This document shows positions 1 to 8,698 of a stretch of DNA of 64,000 nucleotides, piece by piece (position 1 is the stretch's first letter; every line of letters starts with the position of its first letter). The position numbers and the translations under genes are program-made. Source of the stretch: Gammaproteobacteria bacterium (GTDB taxonomy: Bacteria; Pseudomonadota; Gammaproteobacteria; Enterobacterales; Permianibacteraceae); NCBI GenBank assembly GCA_016182845.1, contig JACPFT010000005.1, positions 124,001 to 188,000 of the forward strand, written 5' to 3'. The notes under the pieces were generated by a model, which was given only the letters and a program-made list of their open reading frames with translations, searched no databases and was not told the DNA's origin.

Positions 1-1
1 T

Positions 2-211
2 GCCCGTGCCGATGACTACGTGGATCGGAATCTGGGGTGGCGGGAAAAACTGGCGGTGCGCCTGCACCTGTTTCTCTGCTCCTATTGCCGGCGCTATGTG
101 CGCCAGCTGCGCCTGTTGATCGCGGCGCTGCGCCTGCGCGGGCGGGCCGCCACGGAAGAGGAAGTGGCGGCGGTGATGCGGAAGATCGAGGACGACGAGC
201 ACAGGCATTGA
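2..211 (+). CDS. Anti-sigma-factor-like zf-HC2 protein, C-terminal part
   Basis: The reading frame is open from the first bases of the window, so the N-terminus lies outside it. The visible 69 residues contain a Leu-rich helix followed by CSYCRRYVRQL, a CxxC pair typical of short zf-HC2 proteins that often sit beside an ECF sigma factor and may bind zinc. The C-terminal third is charged and ends in EDDEHRH. No membrane segment is visible. A strong hairpin follows the stop codon, so this is the last gene of its transcript. The assignment rests on the CxxC and its context within a basic helix; the partner sigma gene would be upstream of the window. Confidence 0.6.
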   Translation, partial: ARADDYVDRNLGWREKLAVRLHLFLCSYCRRYVRQLRLLIAALRLRGRAATEEEVAAVMRKIEDDEHRH

Positions 212-221
212 GTGCTCGATG

Positions 222-247
222 AAAAAGGCCGCAGCGCGGCCTTTTTT
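222..247. terminator. Bidirectional rho-independent terminator
   Basis: An 11-base stem (AAAAGGCCGC pairing with GCGGCCTTTT) with a three-base loop is flanked by A and T runs on both sides. It lies between two convergent genes, the zf-HC2 fragment and the minus-strand lyase, and can serve both. Confidence 0.85.
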
Positions 248-260
248 ATGGATGAAGCTT

Positions 261-1265
261 TCAGGCGAAAAACGCCGTCTTCGCCGCCTCGGGCATGCTC
301 GCGCCGCTCAGATGGGCGCGCTGCAACAATTCCCAGTAATACCGGTAGGTCGCGCGGTCGTGCAGCTCCCCCTGGTATTGGATCGGTCCCCAGCTGGCCG
401 CTTGCGCCGCCAAGAGGATATTGGCTGCGTCTTCCACTTCCGAGAAATCCGGCTTCATGGCATCGACGATGGCGCTGATTTGTGCCGGGTAGATCGACCA
501 CATGCGCAGGAAGCCAAATTCGCGACGGGCGCGCAGGGCGTCCTGATAAGTCTGATAAGTATTCTTTAGATCCAGGGTGACGTTATGGCTGGGCACCACG
601 CCGTGGGCGAGGGCGGCGGCCACCATTTCCGACTTGGCGCGGCGCAGGAGTTCGTGCTCGAACTGGCCCGGCGAGCGCATGCAGCTGGCCGGAATGGCGC
701 CGTGATGGCCGGACACGAAGTCCATCATGCCGAAGTCGAGGACCTGCACCCAAGGCGTGGCGGCGATGTCCCAGACCTCGCGCAGGGCGCCGTGGGTCTC
801 GATCAGCACGTGCACCGGGATCTCGCGGGCGATGCCGTGCTGCCGGCACAGGGCCTGGATATGGCCTACCATTTCCTTGACCTGGGCGGCATTAGTGGGC
901 TTGGGCAGGGTCACATAGGCCAGGCGTTCGCCGCAGCCGGGGATGAGGATGTCCAGATCGGCGCGCCAATGGGGATGGCTGTAATCGTGGATGCGCACGC
1001 CGGCCATGCCGTGCTTGTTCTGCGGGCCGGCGATGAGGCGGGCCACCATCTGGGCATGTTCCCGTTCGCGCCCCGAGGCCGCGCCGTCCTCGCAGTCGCA
1101 GCTGATGTCGAACACCGGCCCCAGTTTGTCCTGCAGTTCCAGGGCCTTGGTGATGAGCTTCTCGCTGCCGGCGAAATGCTCGCAGGCCGGGATCACCGGG
1201 AAGGGGCGTTCGCCTTCGAAAAGGGCCTTATCGGGATGGACTAAATTCGAATGGACTGTGCTCAT
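261..1265 (-). CDS. HpcH/HpaI (CitE-like) CoA-ester lyase, copy 1
   Basis: This 334-residue protein is of the HpcH/HpaI aldolase / citrate lyase beta family, TIM-barrel enzymes that cleave or form 3-hydroxyacyl-CoA esters such as malyl-, methylmalyl- or citramalyl-CoA. DCEDGAA near residue 60 fits the Mg-coordinating acidic motif, and LIETHGAL and LDFGMMDF are further barrel-strand motifs. The start at 1265 (MSTVHSN) is preferred over an upstream in-frame start because an AGGAG lies at proper distance upstream. The gene is divergent from a second lyase of the same superfamily. The substrate cannot be read from sequence; the neighbouring mesaconyl-CoA hydratase suggests a C4-C5 branched acyl-CoA. 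Confidence 0.85.
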   Translation of the reverse strand: MSTVHSNLVHPDKALFEGERPFPVIPACEHFAGSEKLITKALELQDKLGPVFDISCDCEDGAASGREREHAQMVARLIAGPQNKHGMAGVRIHDYSHPHWRADLDILIPGCGERLAYVTLPKPTNAAQVKEMVGHIQALCRQHGIAREIPVHVLIETHGALREVWDIAATPWVQVLDFGMMDFVSGHHGAIPASCMRSPGQFEHELLRRAKSEMVAAALAHGVVPSHNVTLDLKNTYQTYQDALRARREFGFLRMWSIYPAQISAIVDAMKPDFSEVEDAANILLAAQAASWGPIQYQGELHDRATYRYYWELLQRAHLSGASMPEAAKTAFFA

Positions 1266-1397
1266 GCACCGGCTCCTATGCTGTGGACCGCCCGTTGCGA
1301 TAGACCTTCGGGCGAGCTGTGCGCCCGATGTTAGCCCGCTCGCGTTGCGTTGCACAACCATTCTTAACCGGTCCGAATTGGAGAGTCAAACAAGTAT

Positions 1398-1425
1398 TTG
1401 AAACTTTCGTTTGAACGGGTATATT
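1398..1425 (+). promoter_or_regulatory. Putative sigma-70 promoter of the lyase-ligase operon
   Basis: TTGAAA (1398-1403) and TATATT (1420-1425) are separated by 16 bases in the AT-rich gap between two divergent lyase genes. Transcription would begin near 1432, just inside the first possible ATG (1430). This argues for translation from the ATG at 1487. Confidence 0.5.
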
Positions 1426-1486
1426 CGGGATGGTGCAGTACACAAAACGCCTAAACACGGGCATCGAGAGAGGGGCTCAGAGCATC

Positions 1487-2611
1487 ATGTTCGACCATCG
1501 CTTCCTGGATAATGTCGACGAGGCGGCCGTGCTGGGCAGCTTCTGGCCGGGCATCCAACTCTACTACCCGCCGGTGAAGTACTCGCCGGCCCAGGGCATC
1601 TACGAGACCATGGAGCAGGCCGCTGAGCGCATGCGCAAGCATGCCCACAACACCAATGCCCACACCCTGCTCTTCGATCTGGAGGACGGCTGCCGGCAGA
1701 AGGCCATGAGCCGCGAGCTCTTGCGCCAGGAGCTGCCGCGCTTCGATCACGACCGGCGCAAATTCCAGATCGCCTTGCGTATCAATCCCTTTCGCACCGA
1801 GGAATACGACAAGGATCTGGAGCTCATTAAAGACGTCGCCGATTACATCGACGTGATCATCCTGGCCAAGGCCGGCGAGGTCTATGGCGCGGCGGAAATC
1901 CGCGATCTCTCGTCCTGGCTGGTGAGCCGCAACAAGAAGATCACCATCCAGCCCATCATCGAACACCCCCGCTCCCTGAAACTCGCCGACGAGCTGCTGG
2001 CCTTTCCGACCGTGACTCATGCGGTCTTCGGCATCCACGATTTCTCGAAGGCGATGGCCATCCAGATCACTCCGGAAGGCTGGATTAACGAGCTGAAGAC
2101 CTATTTGAGCATCCTGCTCTACGAGGCGCGCATAGCCGGCAAGGGCGTGATCGGCGGTGTGGAGGTTCTGATCAACCAGACCGCCATGCCCGAGTCCACC
2201 ATCGAGCCGCCGGACGTGCGCCGCTGGCTGGATCTTCACGGCGATCACGAGTCCCACGTGGTCTATCACCATGCCGTGGAAGAGGCGCAGATGGGCCTGA
2301 CTGGCAAGCAAGTGATTCACCCCAAGCACATCCATCTATGCAAGGTGGCCTTCACACCTTCGCCCATGAAGATCCGCCGCCACGTGGAGATCCTGCGCGC
2401 CGCCATCGAGGCCGATGCGCTCCTGGGTGGGGCCATCAAATTCGAGGGCGAGATGCTGGATCCGCCCATGTTCGGCAAGGCCTTGCAGGTCCTCCTGCGC
2501 GCCTATGCCCTGAAGGCCCTATCCGAGGACGACAAGCAATTCGCCTTGGACGTCCTGCGCCGCCTGCCGGTGCATGTGATCCGCGAAAACTGGCCGTACG
2601 GGGTGATTTGA
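1487..2611 (+). CDS. HpcH/HpaI (CitE-like) CoA-ester lyase, copy 2
   Basis: A 374-residue HpcH/HpaI family protein, longer than the usual 280-330 and only distantly similar to the other two copies in this cluster. LLFDLEDGC near residue 60 is the acidic metal motif; IQPIIEHPRSL and the C-terminal GKQVIHPKHI are family signatures. An in-frame ATG at 1430 would add 19 residues, but it has no clear ribosome site and precedes the predicted transcription start. The ATG at 1487 has GAGAGGGG upstream. The stop overlaps the next start by one base (TGATG), indicating translational coupling with the CoA ligase. The exact acyl-CoA substrate is unknown. Confidence 0.8.
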   Translation: MFDHRFLDNVDEAAVLGSFWPGIQLYYPPVKYSPAQGIYETMEQAAERMRKHAHNTNAHTLLFDLEDGCRQKAMSRELLRQELPRFDHDRRKFQIALRINPFRTEEYDKDLELIKDVADYIDVIILAKAGEVYGAAEIRDLSSWLVSRNKKITIQPIIEHPRSLKLADELLAFPTVTHAVFGIHDFSKAMAIQITPEGWINELKTYLSILLYEARIAGKGVIGGVEVLINQTAMPESTIEPPDVRRWLDLHGDHESHVVYHHAVEEAQMGLTGKQVIHPKHIHLCKVAFTPSPMKIRRHVEILRAAIEADALLGGAIKFEGEMLDPPMFGKALQVLLRAYALKALSEDDKQFALDVLRRLPVHVIRENWPYGVI

Positions 2612-4251
2612 TGAGCACGCATTTCGCGCCCCTGGCCGACTGGCGCTGGGAGATCCCGGAGTTTTTTAATATCGGCGCGGCCTGCACCGACCGTCATCTG
2701 GGCACGGCCCTGGCCGACGCCCCGGCCATCGTGGTCGAGGACGATGCGTCTGGCACGGCGCAGATGAGCTATGCGGAACTGGCCGAGGCCAGCTCGCGCT
2801 TCGCGGCGGCGCTGCAGGCCCTGGGCCTGGAACGCGGCGAACGCGTGCTCTTGCGCCTACCCAATTCCCTGGCCTACCCCATCGCCTTTTTCGGCGTGAT
2901 GAAGATGGCCGGCATCGCCGTGCCTACCTCGACGCTGCTGGCCGGGCCGGAGGTAAAATACCTGGCCCAAGATTCCGGGGCGCGGGTCCTGCTCTGCCAT
3001 AAATCCATGTGGCCGGAATTGGCGGCCCATGTGGATTCCTGCCCGGAACTCCAGCATGTGATCCTGAGCGGCGAGGGCGAGCTGCCCCGCCACGAGCGCC
3101 TGGCCATCCACGATCTCCAGGCGCTGCTCGATGCCCATGCCCCCGTGTCGGAGGCAGTCATTACCCGTGCCGAGGACCCGGCCTACCTGGTCTATACCTC
3201 GGGCACCACCGGCTATCCCAAGGGCGTGCTGCATGCCCATCGCGCCCTTTTGGGGCGGCTACCGGCCAGCCAGTACTGGTTCGACTTCCGGCCCGGGGAT
3301 CGCATCATGCATTCCGGGAAATTCAACTGGACCTATGTCCTGGGCTCGGCCCTCATGGACCCGCTGTACCAGGGCATGACCGTGATCGTGCACGAGGGCA
3401 GGAACGACGCCCACACCTGGCCGCGATTGATCCAGAAGCACGGTTGCACGATTTTCATCGGCGTACCGACCATTTACCGGCAGATCATCCAGAAAACGAA
3501 TTACACGAAGGCGGAGCTGCCCAGCCTGCGTCATTGCATGAGTGCCGGCGAGCATCTGTCCGACGAGATGTTCGCGGCCTGGAAGTCCCGCTTCGGTCTC
3601 GATATTTTTGAGGCCATCGGCATGAGCGAGTTTTCCTATTACATCTCCCACAGCCAGGCGCGGCCCATACGTCCCGGCTCGGCCGGCTTTCCCCAGCCGG
3701 GACATGACGTGCGTCTCCTGGACGAGGACTTGCACGAAGTGGGTGTGGATGAGGAGGGCATGATCGCCATCCCCGAGGACGATCCGGGCCTGTTCCTGCG
3801 CTACTGGAATCTGCCGGAGGAGACCGCCAAACAGCGTCACGACGGTTATTTCTTCACCGGCGATTACGCGCGGCGCGATGCCGAGGGCTATGTCTGGTTC
3901 CTAGGAAGGCGCGACGACATCCTTAAGCCCTTCGGCTACCGCGTCTCGCCCCACGAGATCGAGCGCGTGCTGAAAACCCAGGCCGGCGTCGGCGATTGCG
4001 TGTGCGTGGGCGTGGAGCCGGAGGCGGGCAAGCTGCTGATTGCGGCGGTGCTCACCCTTCAGGCCGGCGCCCAGTTAAGCGCAGAGGATGTGCTGAAATT
4101 CGCCGAAGACAATCTCGCCGCCTACAAACGGCCGAAATTGGTCTATTTCGTCGACGATTATCCCAAGACCCTGAATGGCAAGGTCATTCGCAAAACCCTG
4201 CAAGCCCAGTTGCAGCAACGCTACCTGGAGGAGGGGGCTCCCCATGGCTAA
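2611..4251 (+). CDS. AMP-forming acyl-CoA ligase (ANL superfamily)
   Basis: A 546-residue adenylate-forming enzyme that activates a carboxylic acid to its CoA thioester through an acyl-AMP. The phosphate-binding loop YTSGTTGYPKGV, the YFFTGDYA hinge-region motif and the C-terminal TLNGKVIRK catalytic-lysine motif are all present, so the enzyme looks intact. It resembles the benzoate- and medium-chain acyl-CoA ligase branch. The start codon overlaps the preceding lyase stop, and the end overlaps the next lyase by eight bases, so the three genes form one coupled operon. In this context it probably supplies the CoA ester cleaved by the lyases; mesaconate, citramalate or a related acid are guesses. 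Confidence 0.85.
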   Translation: MSTHFAPLADWRWEIPEFFNIGAACTDRHLGTALADAPAIVVEDDASGTAQMSYAELAEASSRFAAALQALGLERGERVLLRLPNSLAYPIAFFGVMKMAGIAVPTSTLLAGPEVKYLAQDSGARVLLCHKSMWPELAAHVDSCPELQHVILSGEGELPRHERLAIHDLQALLDAHAPVSEAVITRAEDPAYLVYTSGTTGYPKGVLHAHRALLGRLPASQYWFDFRPGDRIMHSGKFNWTYVLGSALMDPLYQGMTVIVHEGRNDAHTWPRLIQKHGCTIFIGVPTIYRQIIQKTNYTKAELPSLRHCMSAGEHLSDEMFAAWKSRFGLDIFEAIGMSEFSYYISHSQARPIRPGSAGFPQPGHDVRLLDEDLHEVGVDEEGMIAIPEDDPGLFLRYWNLPEETAKQRHDGYFFTGDYARRDAEGYVWFLGRRDDILKPFGYRVSPHEIERVLKTQAGVGDCVCVGVEPEAGKLLIAAVLTLQAGAQLSAEDVLKFAEDNLAAYKRPKLVYFVDDYPKTLNGKVIRKTLQAQLQQRYLEEGAPHG

Positions 4252-5143
4252 TTTTCCGTACAAACCGCGCCGCACGATGATCTACGTGCCGGCCAATAAT
4301 GCCCGGCATATCGAAAAGGCTCGGCGTCTGAGCGCCGATTCGGTGATTTTCGATCTGCAGGAATCGGTGCCGGCCTCGCAGAAGGTCGAAGCCCGGCATC
4401 GGCTCGCCGAGAGCCTGGCCCATAGCGCCGATTTCGGCCATGCCGAACGCATCGTGCGCATCAATCCGCTGAACGCGCCCTGGGGGCCGGCGGACCTGGC
4501 GGCGGCGGCGCGCATGCCCGTGGATGCCATCCTGTTTCCACGCATGGAGAGCCGCGAGCAGATGCTCGCCGCCATCGCCGCCCTGGACGCGGCCGGTGGC
4601 GCCCATCTGGCGGTCATGGCCAATATCGAGTCGCCCCTGGGCGTGCTCAAGGCCGAGGAAATCGCCGGCTGTTCGGAGCGGGTCGTCTGCCTGGTCATGG
4701 GCACCACCGATCTGGCCAACGAGTGCAAGATCAACCTGACCCCGGACCGGGCCGGCCTGGTGACGGCCCTCTCCCTGGTGATCCTGGCGGCGCGGGCGCA
4801 TCGCAAATGCGTCGTCGACGGTCCCCATCTCAATCTCAAGGACGAGCAGAGCTGCGAGTTCGCCTGCCGCCAGGCCCGGGACCTGGGCTTCGACGGCAAG
4901 ACCGTGATCCACCCGGCCCAGCTCAATTACACCAACGACGCGTTCACGCCCAAGCATTTCGACGTGGTGCGCGCCAAGCGCATCCTCACCGCCATCGAGG
5001 AGGCGCAAGGGCAGGGCCGGGCCATGGCCGTGGTGGACGACCGCCTGATCGAGCCGTCCTTGAGGGAATGGGCCGAGCGGGTCATCGCCTTGTACGACAA
5101 TGTGCAGAAACTGGGCCAGGGCGATATGGTGATTGGCGCCTGA
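4244..5143 (+). CDS. HpcH/HpaI (CitE-like) CoA-ester lyase, copy 3
   Basis: At 299 residues this is the copy closest in size and layout to classic CitE, L-malyl-CoA and citramalyl-CoA lyases. RRTMIYVPANNARHIEKA at the N-terminus, DSVIFDLQESV (acidic metal motif), VMANIESPLGVL and GKTVIHPAQL are characteristic. The ATG at 4244 lies inside the end of the ligase gene, with GGAGGAGGGG just upstream, so translation is coupled. A beta-methylmalyl-CoA or malyl-CoA lyase role (glyoxylate plus propionyl- or acetyl-CoA) would fit with the mesaconyl-CoA hydratase encoded 2.5 kb downstream. That is inference from context. Confidence 0.85.
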   Translation: MANFPYKPRRTMIYVPANNARHIEKARRLSADSVIFDLQESVPASQKVEARHRLAESLAHSADFGHAERIVRINPLNAPWGPADLAAAARMPVDAILFPRMESREQMLAAIAALDAAGGAHLAVMANIESPLGVLKAEEIAGCSERVVCLVMGTTDLANECKINLTPDRAGLVTALSLVILAARAHRKCVVDGPHLNLKDEQSCEFACRQARDLGFDGKTVIHPAQLNYTNDAFTPKHFDVVRAKRILTAIEEAQGQGRAMAVVDDRLIEPSLREWAERVIALYDNVQKLGQGDMVIGA

Positions 5144-5314
5144 GAGCATGTGCCCGGATCGATCTAAGCGGGGAGGGCGGGCTTTGGTATGCTAGGGGGG
5201 CGCTGTTGTCGAGCGGATGCGACCAGAATGGCGCGGCGCTCGAGTGCGGTACTTGAACCACTGCGCGCGACGGAGGCTTGGTGCTTCGTCGTGCCCGGAC
5301 TCGGAGACCGTCCC

Positions 5315-7423
5315 ATGCGCCCATTCAACCGCCTGCCTCTGTTATCGATTTCGCTGATGACCGGCGCCTTCTGTGCCGCGTTGTCGCCAATGCCCGTTCT
5401 TGCGGCTGCGACACCCAACCACGTCCAAGTGCTGGACGCCAAGGCGGTCAAGTCCGCCCCTGGCTTCACTTCGGCGCCGGCTTACCTGCCGCGTTCGCCC
5501 AGCGTGCTGGTGGGCACCCAGCCCGGTAGGGGTAGCCATGTCCAAAGCCTCAAGCTAGAGCGAGCCGGCTACTACCGGGTCTATGCCTGGTGGCCCAAGG
5601 TGGACGGTGCCGGGGAAGCGGAGTTTCGGATACGTCATGCCGACGGCGTGGCCAGCCTGCGCCGGGATCAGGGCCGCAGCTTCGGCCAATGGCATGCCTT
5701 AGGGATCTATGCCTTCGATGGCGGCCAGGATGCGCAAGTGGAATGGCGGGCCGGGAGCGGCCGGCTGGTGGTCGATGCCCTGCGCTTCGAGTACCTGGGC
5801 GAGAGCATGCCGGCCCTGCAAAACGAGGACCTGCCGCTGCCCCTGGCCCAAGCAGGGCTGGCCTTCGAAACCGGCTTGCCGATTATGGGCGGGCAGGCGC
5901 CGTATCACTGGCGCGCGCTTGGGGCCTTGCCCAAGGGCTTGCGCCTGGATGAGGACTCGGGGGTCTTGCGCGGCCGGCCTCTGGCAGGCGGTCAGTATGA
6001 GCTGCGCATCCGGGTGACCGATGCCAATGGCCAGGAACTCGATGCCCGCTGGTCCCTGACCATCCTGGAGGCATCGGCGCCTAAGTCCGCCGCCGCCATG
6101 GGCATCGTCGCCGAGCAGTCGTTTGGCTTGGTTGGGGGCAGCGACCTGTCCAGCATCGTCGCGGCCATGCCGCAAGGCGAATGGGCCCAAGTCAGCCTGA
6201 ATAGCTATTCCGAGGTCTGGGCGCCGGCGGAACTGCGTCCGCTGTATGTCAATGCCGGAAACCCCACGCCCTACAAGATCCTGAGCGCCTGGAGCTCGGT
6301 GGCCTGGGATACCAATCGCGATGAGCTCATCGCCTTCGGCGGCGGTCATGGCAATTACAGTGGCAATGACGTCTACCGTTGGCGCGGCGCCCCCCGGCGC
6401 TGGGAGCGTGCTGCCCTGGCCAGCGAGGTGAAGCAGGACGATTTCGGTGGCTGGCTGTCGGTGGACGGCTGGGACCTTGCACCCACCTCGGCGCATACCT
6501 ATGACAACAGTATTTTTCTACCCAAGTTGGACCGCCTCTTGATCGTCGGCGGTGCCGCCTATAACAACGGTGCTGCCTACCGCCGGCAGGTGGATTCCGT
6601 GACCCGGCGCTATACCGGCCCCTATCTCTGGGATCCCAACCGGGCCGATGCCAACAAGGTGGGTGGATCGACCGGTTCCCATGTGCAGCGCGTCTCGCCC
6701 CACCCGGAAGTGATCGGCGGCCTGATGTGGCAGAACCGGGACATGTACGTCAACATCCCCAACTCGCCGCGTTTGGCGACGTCCTTTGTGGATAGCTGCT
6801 CTGCCTATGCGGAAGAGGGCGGCAAGGATGTCGTCTATTTCGGCGCCCGGCGGGGCGGAGGGACCGCGACCAATGTCTATCGCTACGTAGTCGGCGATAT
6901 CGCCACTCCGGCGACCGATACCTGGACTCAGGTGGGGGCCTATTGGAATGGCACGGCGGGGCAGGCGACCTGCGCCTACGATCCGCAGCTCAAGATTTTC
7001 CTGCGTACCGGGTTCAGCACGCGCCCCTTCACCTTCTGGAATCTGAACACGCCCGGTACGACGAATTACAATCTGAGCATGACGCCGGTGGATGCTTCCG
7101 GCGAATTCGCCACGCGCCTCGCCAGCGGCAGTCTGCTGTTGAAATATTGCGGCATGGATTTCGATCCGCAGCGGCGGCAATATGCCCTGTGGTGCGGCGG
7201 CAACGAGGTGTGGATGCTCAAGCCGCCGGCGACGGTGTCGGTCAATGGCTGGACAATCGCCCGGCAACCCCTGCCCGCTCAGGCCGCGCCGCCGGCCGGT
7301 GTCGGCACCGGTATCCTGGGAAAGTGGAAATACATCGCGGATTATGGCGTGTTCCTGGGGGTCCACGACACGACCCATGGCAATATCTGGCTGTACAAAC
7401 CGGTAGGCTGGACGCAACCCTGA
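5315..7423 (+). CDS. Secreted multidomain protein: golvesin-like, putative Ig and Kelch-like domains
   Basis: A 702-residue exported protein. Residues 1-29 form a signal peptide ending PVLAAA. Around 60-150 lies a beta-sandwich resembling the golvesin C-terminal carbohydrate-binding domain (GYYRVYAWWPK, QWHALGIYAF, VVDALRFEYLG). Around 160-240 is a He_PIG-type Ig fold (GLAFETGLP, LPKGLRLDEDSGVLRG). The rest, from about 270, reads like a Kelch / galactose-oxidase-type propeller (AWDTNRDELIAFGGGHGNYSGNDVYRW). The ATG at 5315 has GGAG eight bases upstream; an earlier in-frame start lacks signal-peptide features. It interrupts the CoA-ester gene cluster with no obvious functional link. A binding or oxidase role outside the cytoplasm is possible. 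Confidence 0.7.
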   Translation: MRPFNRLPLLSISLMTGAFCAALSPMPVLAAATPNHVQVLDAKAVKSAPGFTSAPAYLPRSPSVLVGTQPGRGSHVQSLKLERAGYYRVYAWWPKVDGAGEAEFRIRHADGVASLRRDQGRSFGQWHALGIYAFDGGQDAQVEWRAGSGRLVVDALRFEYLGESMPALQNEDLPLPLAQAGLAFETGLPIMGGQAPYHWRALGALPKGLRLDEDSGVLRGRPLAGGQYELRIRVTDANGQELDARWSLTILEASAPKSAAAMGIVAEQSFGLVGGSDLSSIVAAMPQGEWAQVSLNSYSEVWAPAELRPLYVNAGNPTPYKILSAWSSVAWDTNRDELIAFGGGHGNYSGNDVYRWRGAPRRWERAALASEVKQDDFGGWLSVDGWDLAPTSAHTYDNSIFLPKLDRLLIVGGAAYNNGAAYRRQVDSVTRRYTGPYLWDPNRADANKVGGSTGSHVQRVSPHPEVIGGLMWQNRDMYVNIPNSPRLATSFVDSCSAYAEEGGKDVVYFGARRGGGTATNVYRYVVGDIATPATDTWTQVGAYWNGTAGQATCAYDPQLKIFLRTGFSTRPFTFWNLNTPGTTNYNLSMTPVDASGEFATRLASGSLLLKYCGMDFDPQRRQYALWCGGNEVWMLKPPATVSVNGWTIARQPLPAQAAPPAGVGTGILGKWKYIADYGVFLGVHDTTHGNIWLYKPVGWTQP

Positions 7424-7565
7424 GAACCTGTTTACGATCTCGCTGAATGGCGTATCGCGGCGTTGAAACCGGGATAAAAATGCTCACATACTGCGTGTAT
7501 GCTCCGCCTTTTATCCCGGTTTTTCCTTGCGCTCCATTCATTGATCGAGTTCGTAAACAGGTTCT
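7423..7565. repeat. MITE-like extended hairpin
   Basis: The 15-base terminal arm AGAACCTGTTTACGA (7423-7437) is exactly inverted at 7551-7565. A second inner pair, AAACCGGGATAAAA near 7466 and its complement near 7509-7524, and a small tip around GCTCACATACTGCG extend the fold into one long cruciform. There is no coding capacity. The left arm begins at the last base of the preceding stop codon. Confidence 0.75.
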
Positions 7566-7624
7566 GAGCATCTGCTCAGCGGCGTCGCGCCTGCACCGTA
7601 GTTTTTTGTAAGGAGTGACGACGC

Positions 7625-8698
7625 ATGGCTCATGCTCGGGACAAGGCCTTTTTGGGACATTTTTTCGAAGACTTTCGACTGGGGCAGAGTTTCCTGCACG
7701 CCACGCCGCGCACGATTAGCTCGGGCGACGTGGCGCTCTACCTCGGCCTGACCGGTTCGCGCCATGTGTTGCACTGCGCCGAGCCGGTCGCCAAACGCCT
7801 GGGTTTTCGCGAGGCGCCGATCGATAATCTCCTGGCCTTCCATATCGCCTTTGGCAAGACCGTGCCCGATGTGTCCCTGAATGCCGTGGCCAACCTGGGT
7901 TATGCGGACCTTCGTTTCCTGCGACCTGTGTATGTCGGCGACACGCTGTTCGTCGAATCTGATGTGATCGGCTTGAAGGAGAATTCCAGCGGCAAGAGCG
8001 GCATCGTCTACGTGCATTCCCGCGCCTACAACCAGGACGACCACGAGGTCTTGTGCTGGAAACGCTGGGTCATGGTGCACAAGCGCGACAGCGAACGGCC
8101 GGCCGTCGCCGAGTCGGTGCCCGAGCTGCCCGAAGTGGTGGAGCTTGGGCATCTGCCGCTGCCCGATGGGCTGCGTTTCGCAGAGTTCGACCGTCGCTGG
8201 ACTGGCTCGGCGGCGGTCTGGGACGATTATCGGATCGGCGAGCGCATCGACCATCCGGATGGCCTGACCGTGGACGACAGCGATCACACCTTGGCCACCA
8301 AGCTGTACCAGAACAATGCCAAGGTGCATTTCGATCAGCACCTCATGGCCCAATCGACCCACGGCCGACGGCTGATGTACGGCGGCCATGTGATCTCGGT
8401 GTGCCGGGCGCTGAGTTATTGCGGTCTGGAAAATGCGCTCTGGCTCGCGGCGATCAATAGCGGCACCCATGCCAATCCCTCCTACGGCGGCGATACCTTC
8501 TTCGCCTGGTCGGAAGTCCTGGACAAGGCGGAGCTGCCGGGACGCAAAGACGTGGGCGCACTACGCCTGCGCCTGGTGGGGCTCAAGAACTGCCGGCCGG
8601 AAGATCTGCAGGGCAGCCATTTGCTGGACGAGGGCAGGCGTCGTTATCGGTCGCAGGTGGTGCTGGATCTGGATTACTGGGCGCTGATGCCGCGGTAG
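7625..8698 (+). CDS. mch: Mesaconyl-CoA hydratase (double hot-dog MaoC family)
   Basis: A 357-residue protein with two fused MaoC-like hot-dog domains. The N-terminal half carries FFEDFRLGQSF, HATPRTISSGDVALYLGL, IDNLLAFHIAFGKTVPDVSLNAVANLGY and VIGLKENSSGKSGIVYV, motifs I recall from mesaconyl-CoA C1 hydratases of Rhodobacter and Chloroflexus. These interconvert mesaconyl-CoA and beta-methylmalyl-CoA in the ethylmalonyl-CoA and 3-hydroxypropionate pathways. The start has AAGGAG eleven bases upstream. The product would be the natural substrate of a methylmalyl-CoA lyase, three candidates for which lie just upstream. The stop codon lies inside a palindromic repeat. Confidence 0.85.
   Translation: MAHARDKAFLGHFFEDFRLGQSFLHATPRTISSGDVALYLGLTGSRHVLHCAEPVAKRLGFREAPIDNLLAFHIAFGKTVPDVSLNAVANLGYADLRFLRPVYVGDTLFVESDVIGLKENSSGKSGIVYVHSRAYNQDDHEVLCWKRWVMVHKRDSERPAVAESVPELPEVVELGHLPLPDGLRFAEFDRRWTGSAAVWDDYRIGERIDHPDGLTVDDSDHTLATKLYQNNAKVHFDQHLMAQSTHGRRLMYGGHVISVCRALSYCGLENALWLAAINSGTHANPSYGGDTFFAWSEVLDKAELPGRKDVGALRLRLVGLKNCRPEDLQGSHLLDEGRRRYRSQVVLDLDYWALMPR

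Noticed and set aside
5144-5314. Possible riboswitch or small RNA before the Kelch gene
   Set aside because: No conserved core or strong hairpin could be recognised.
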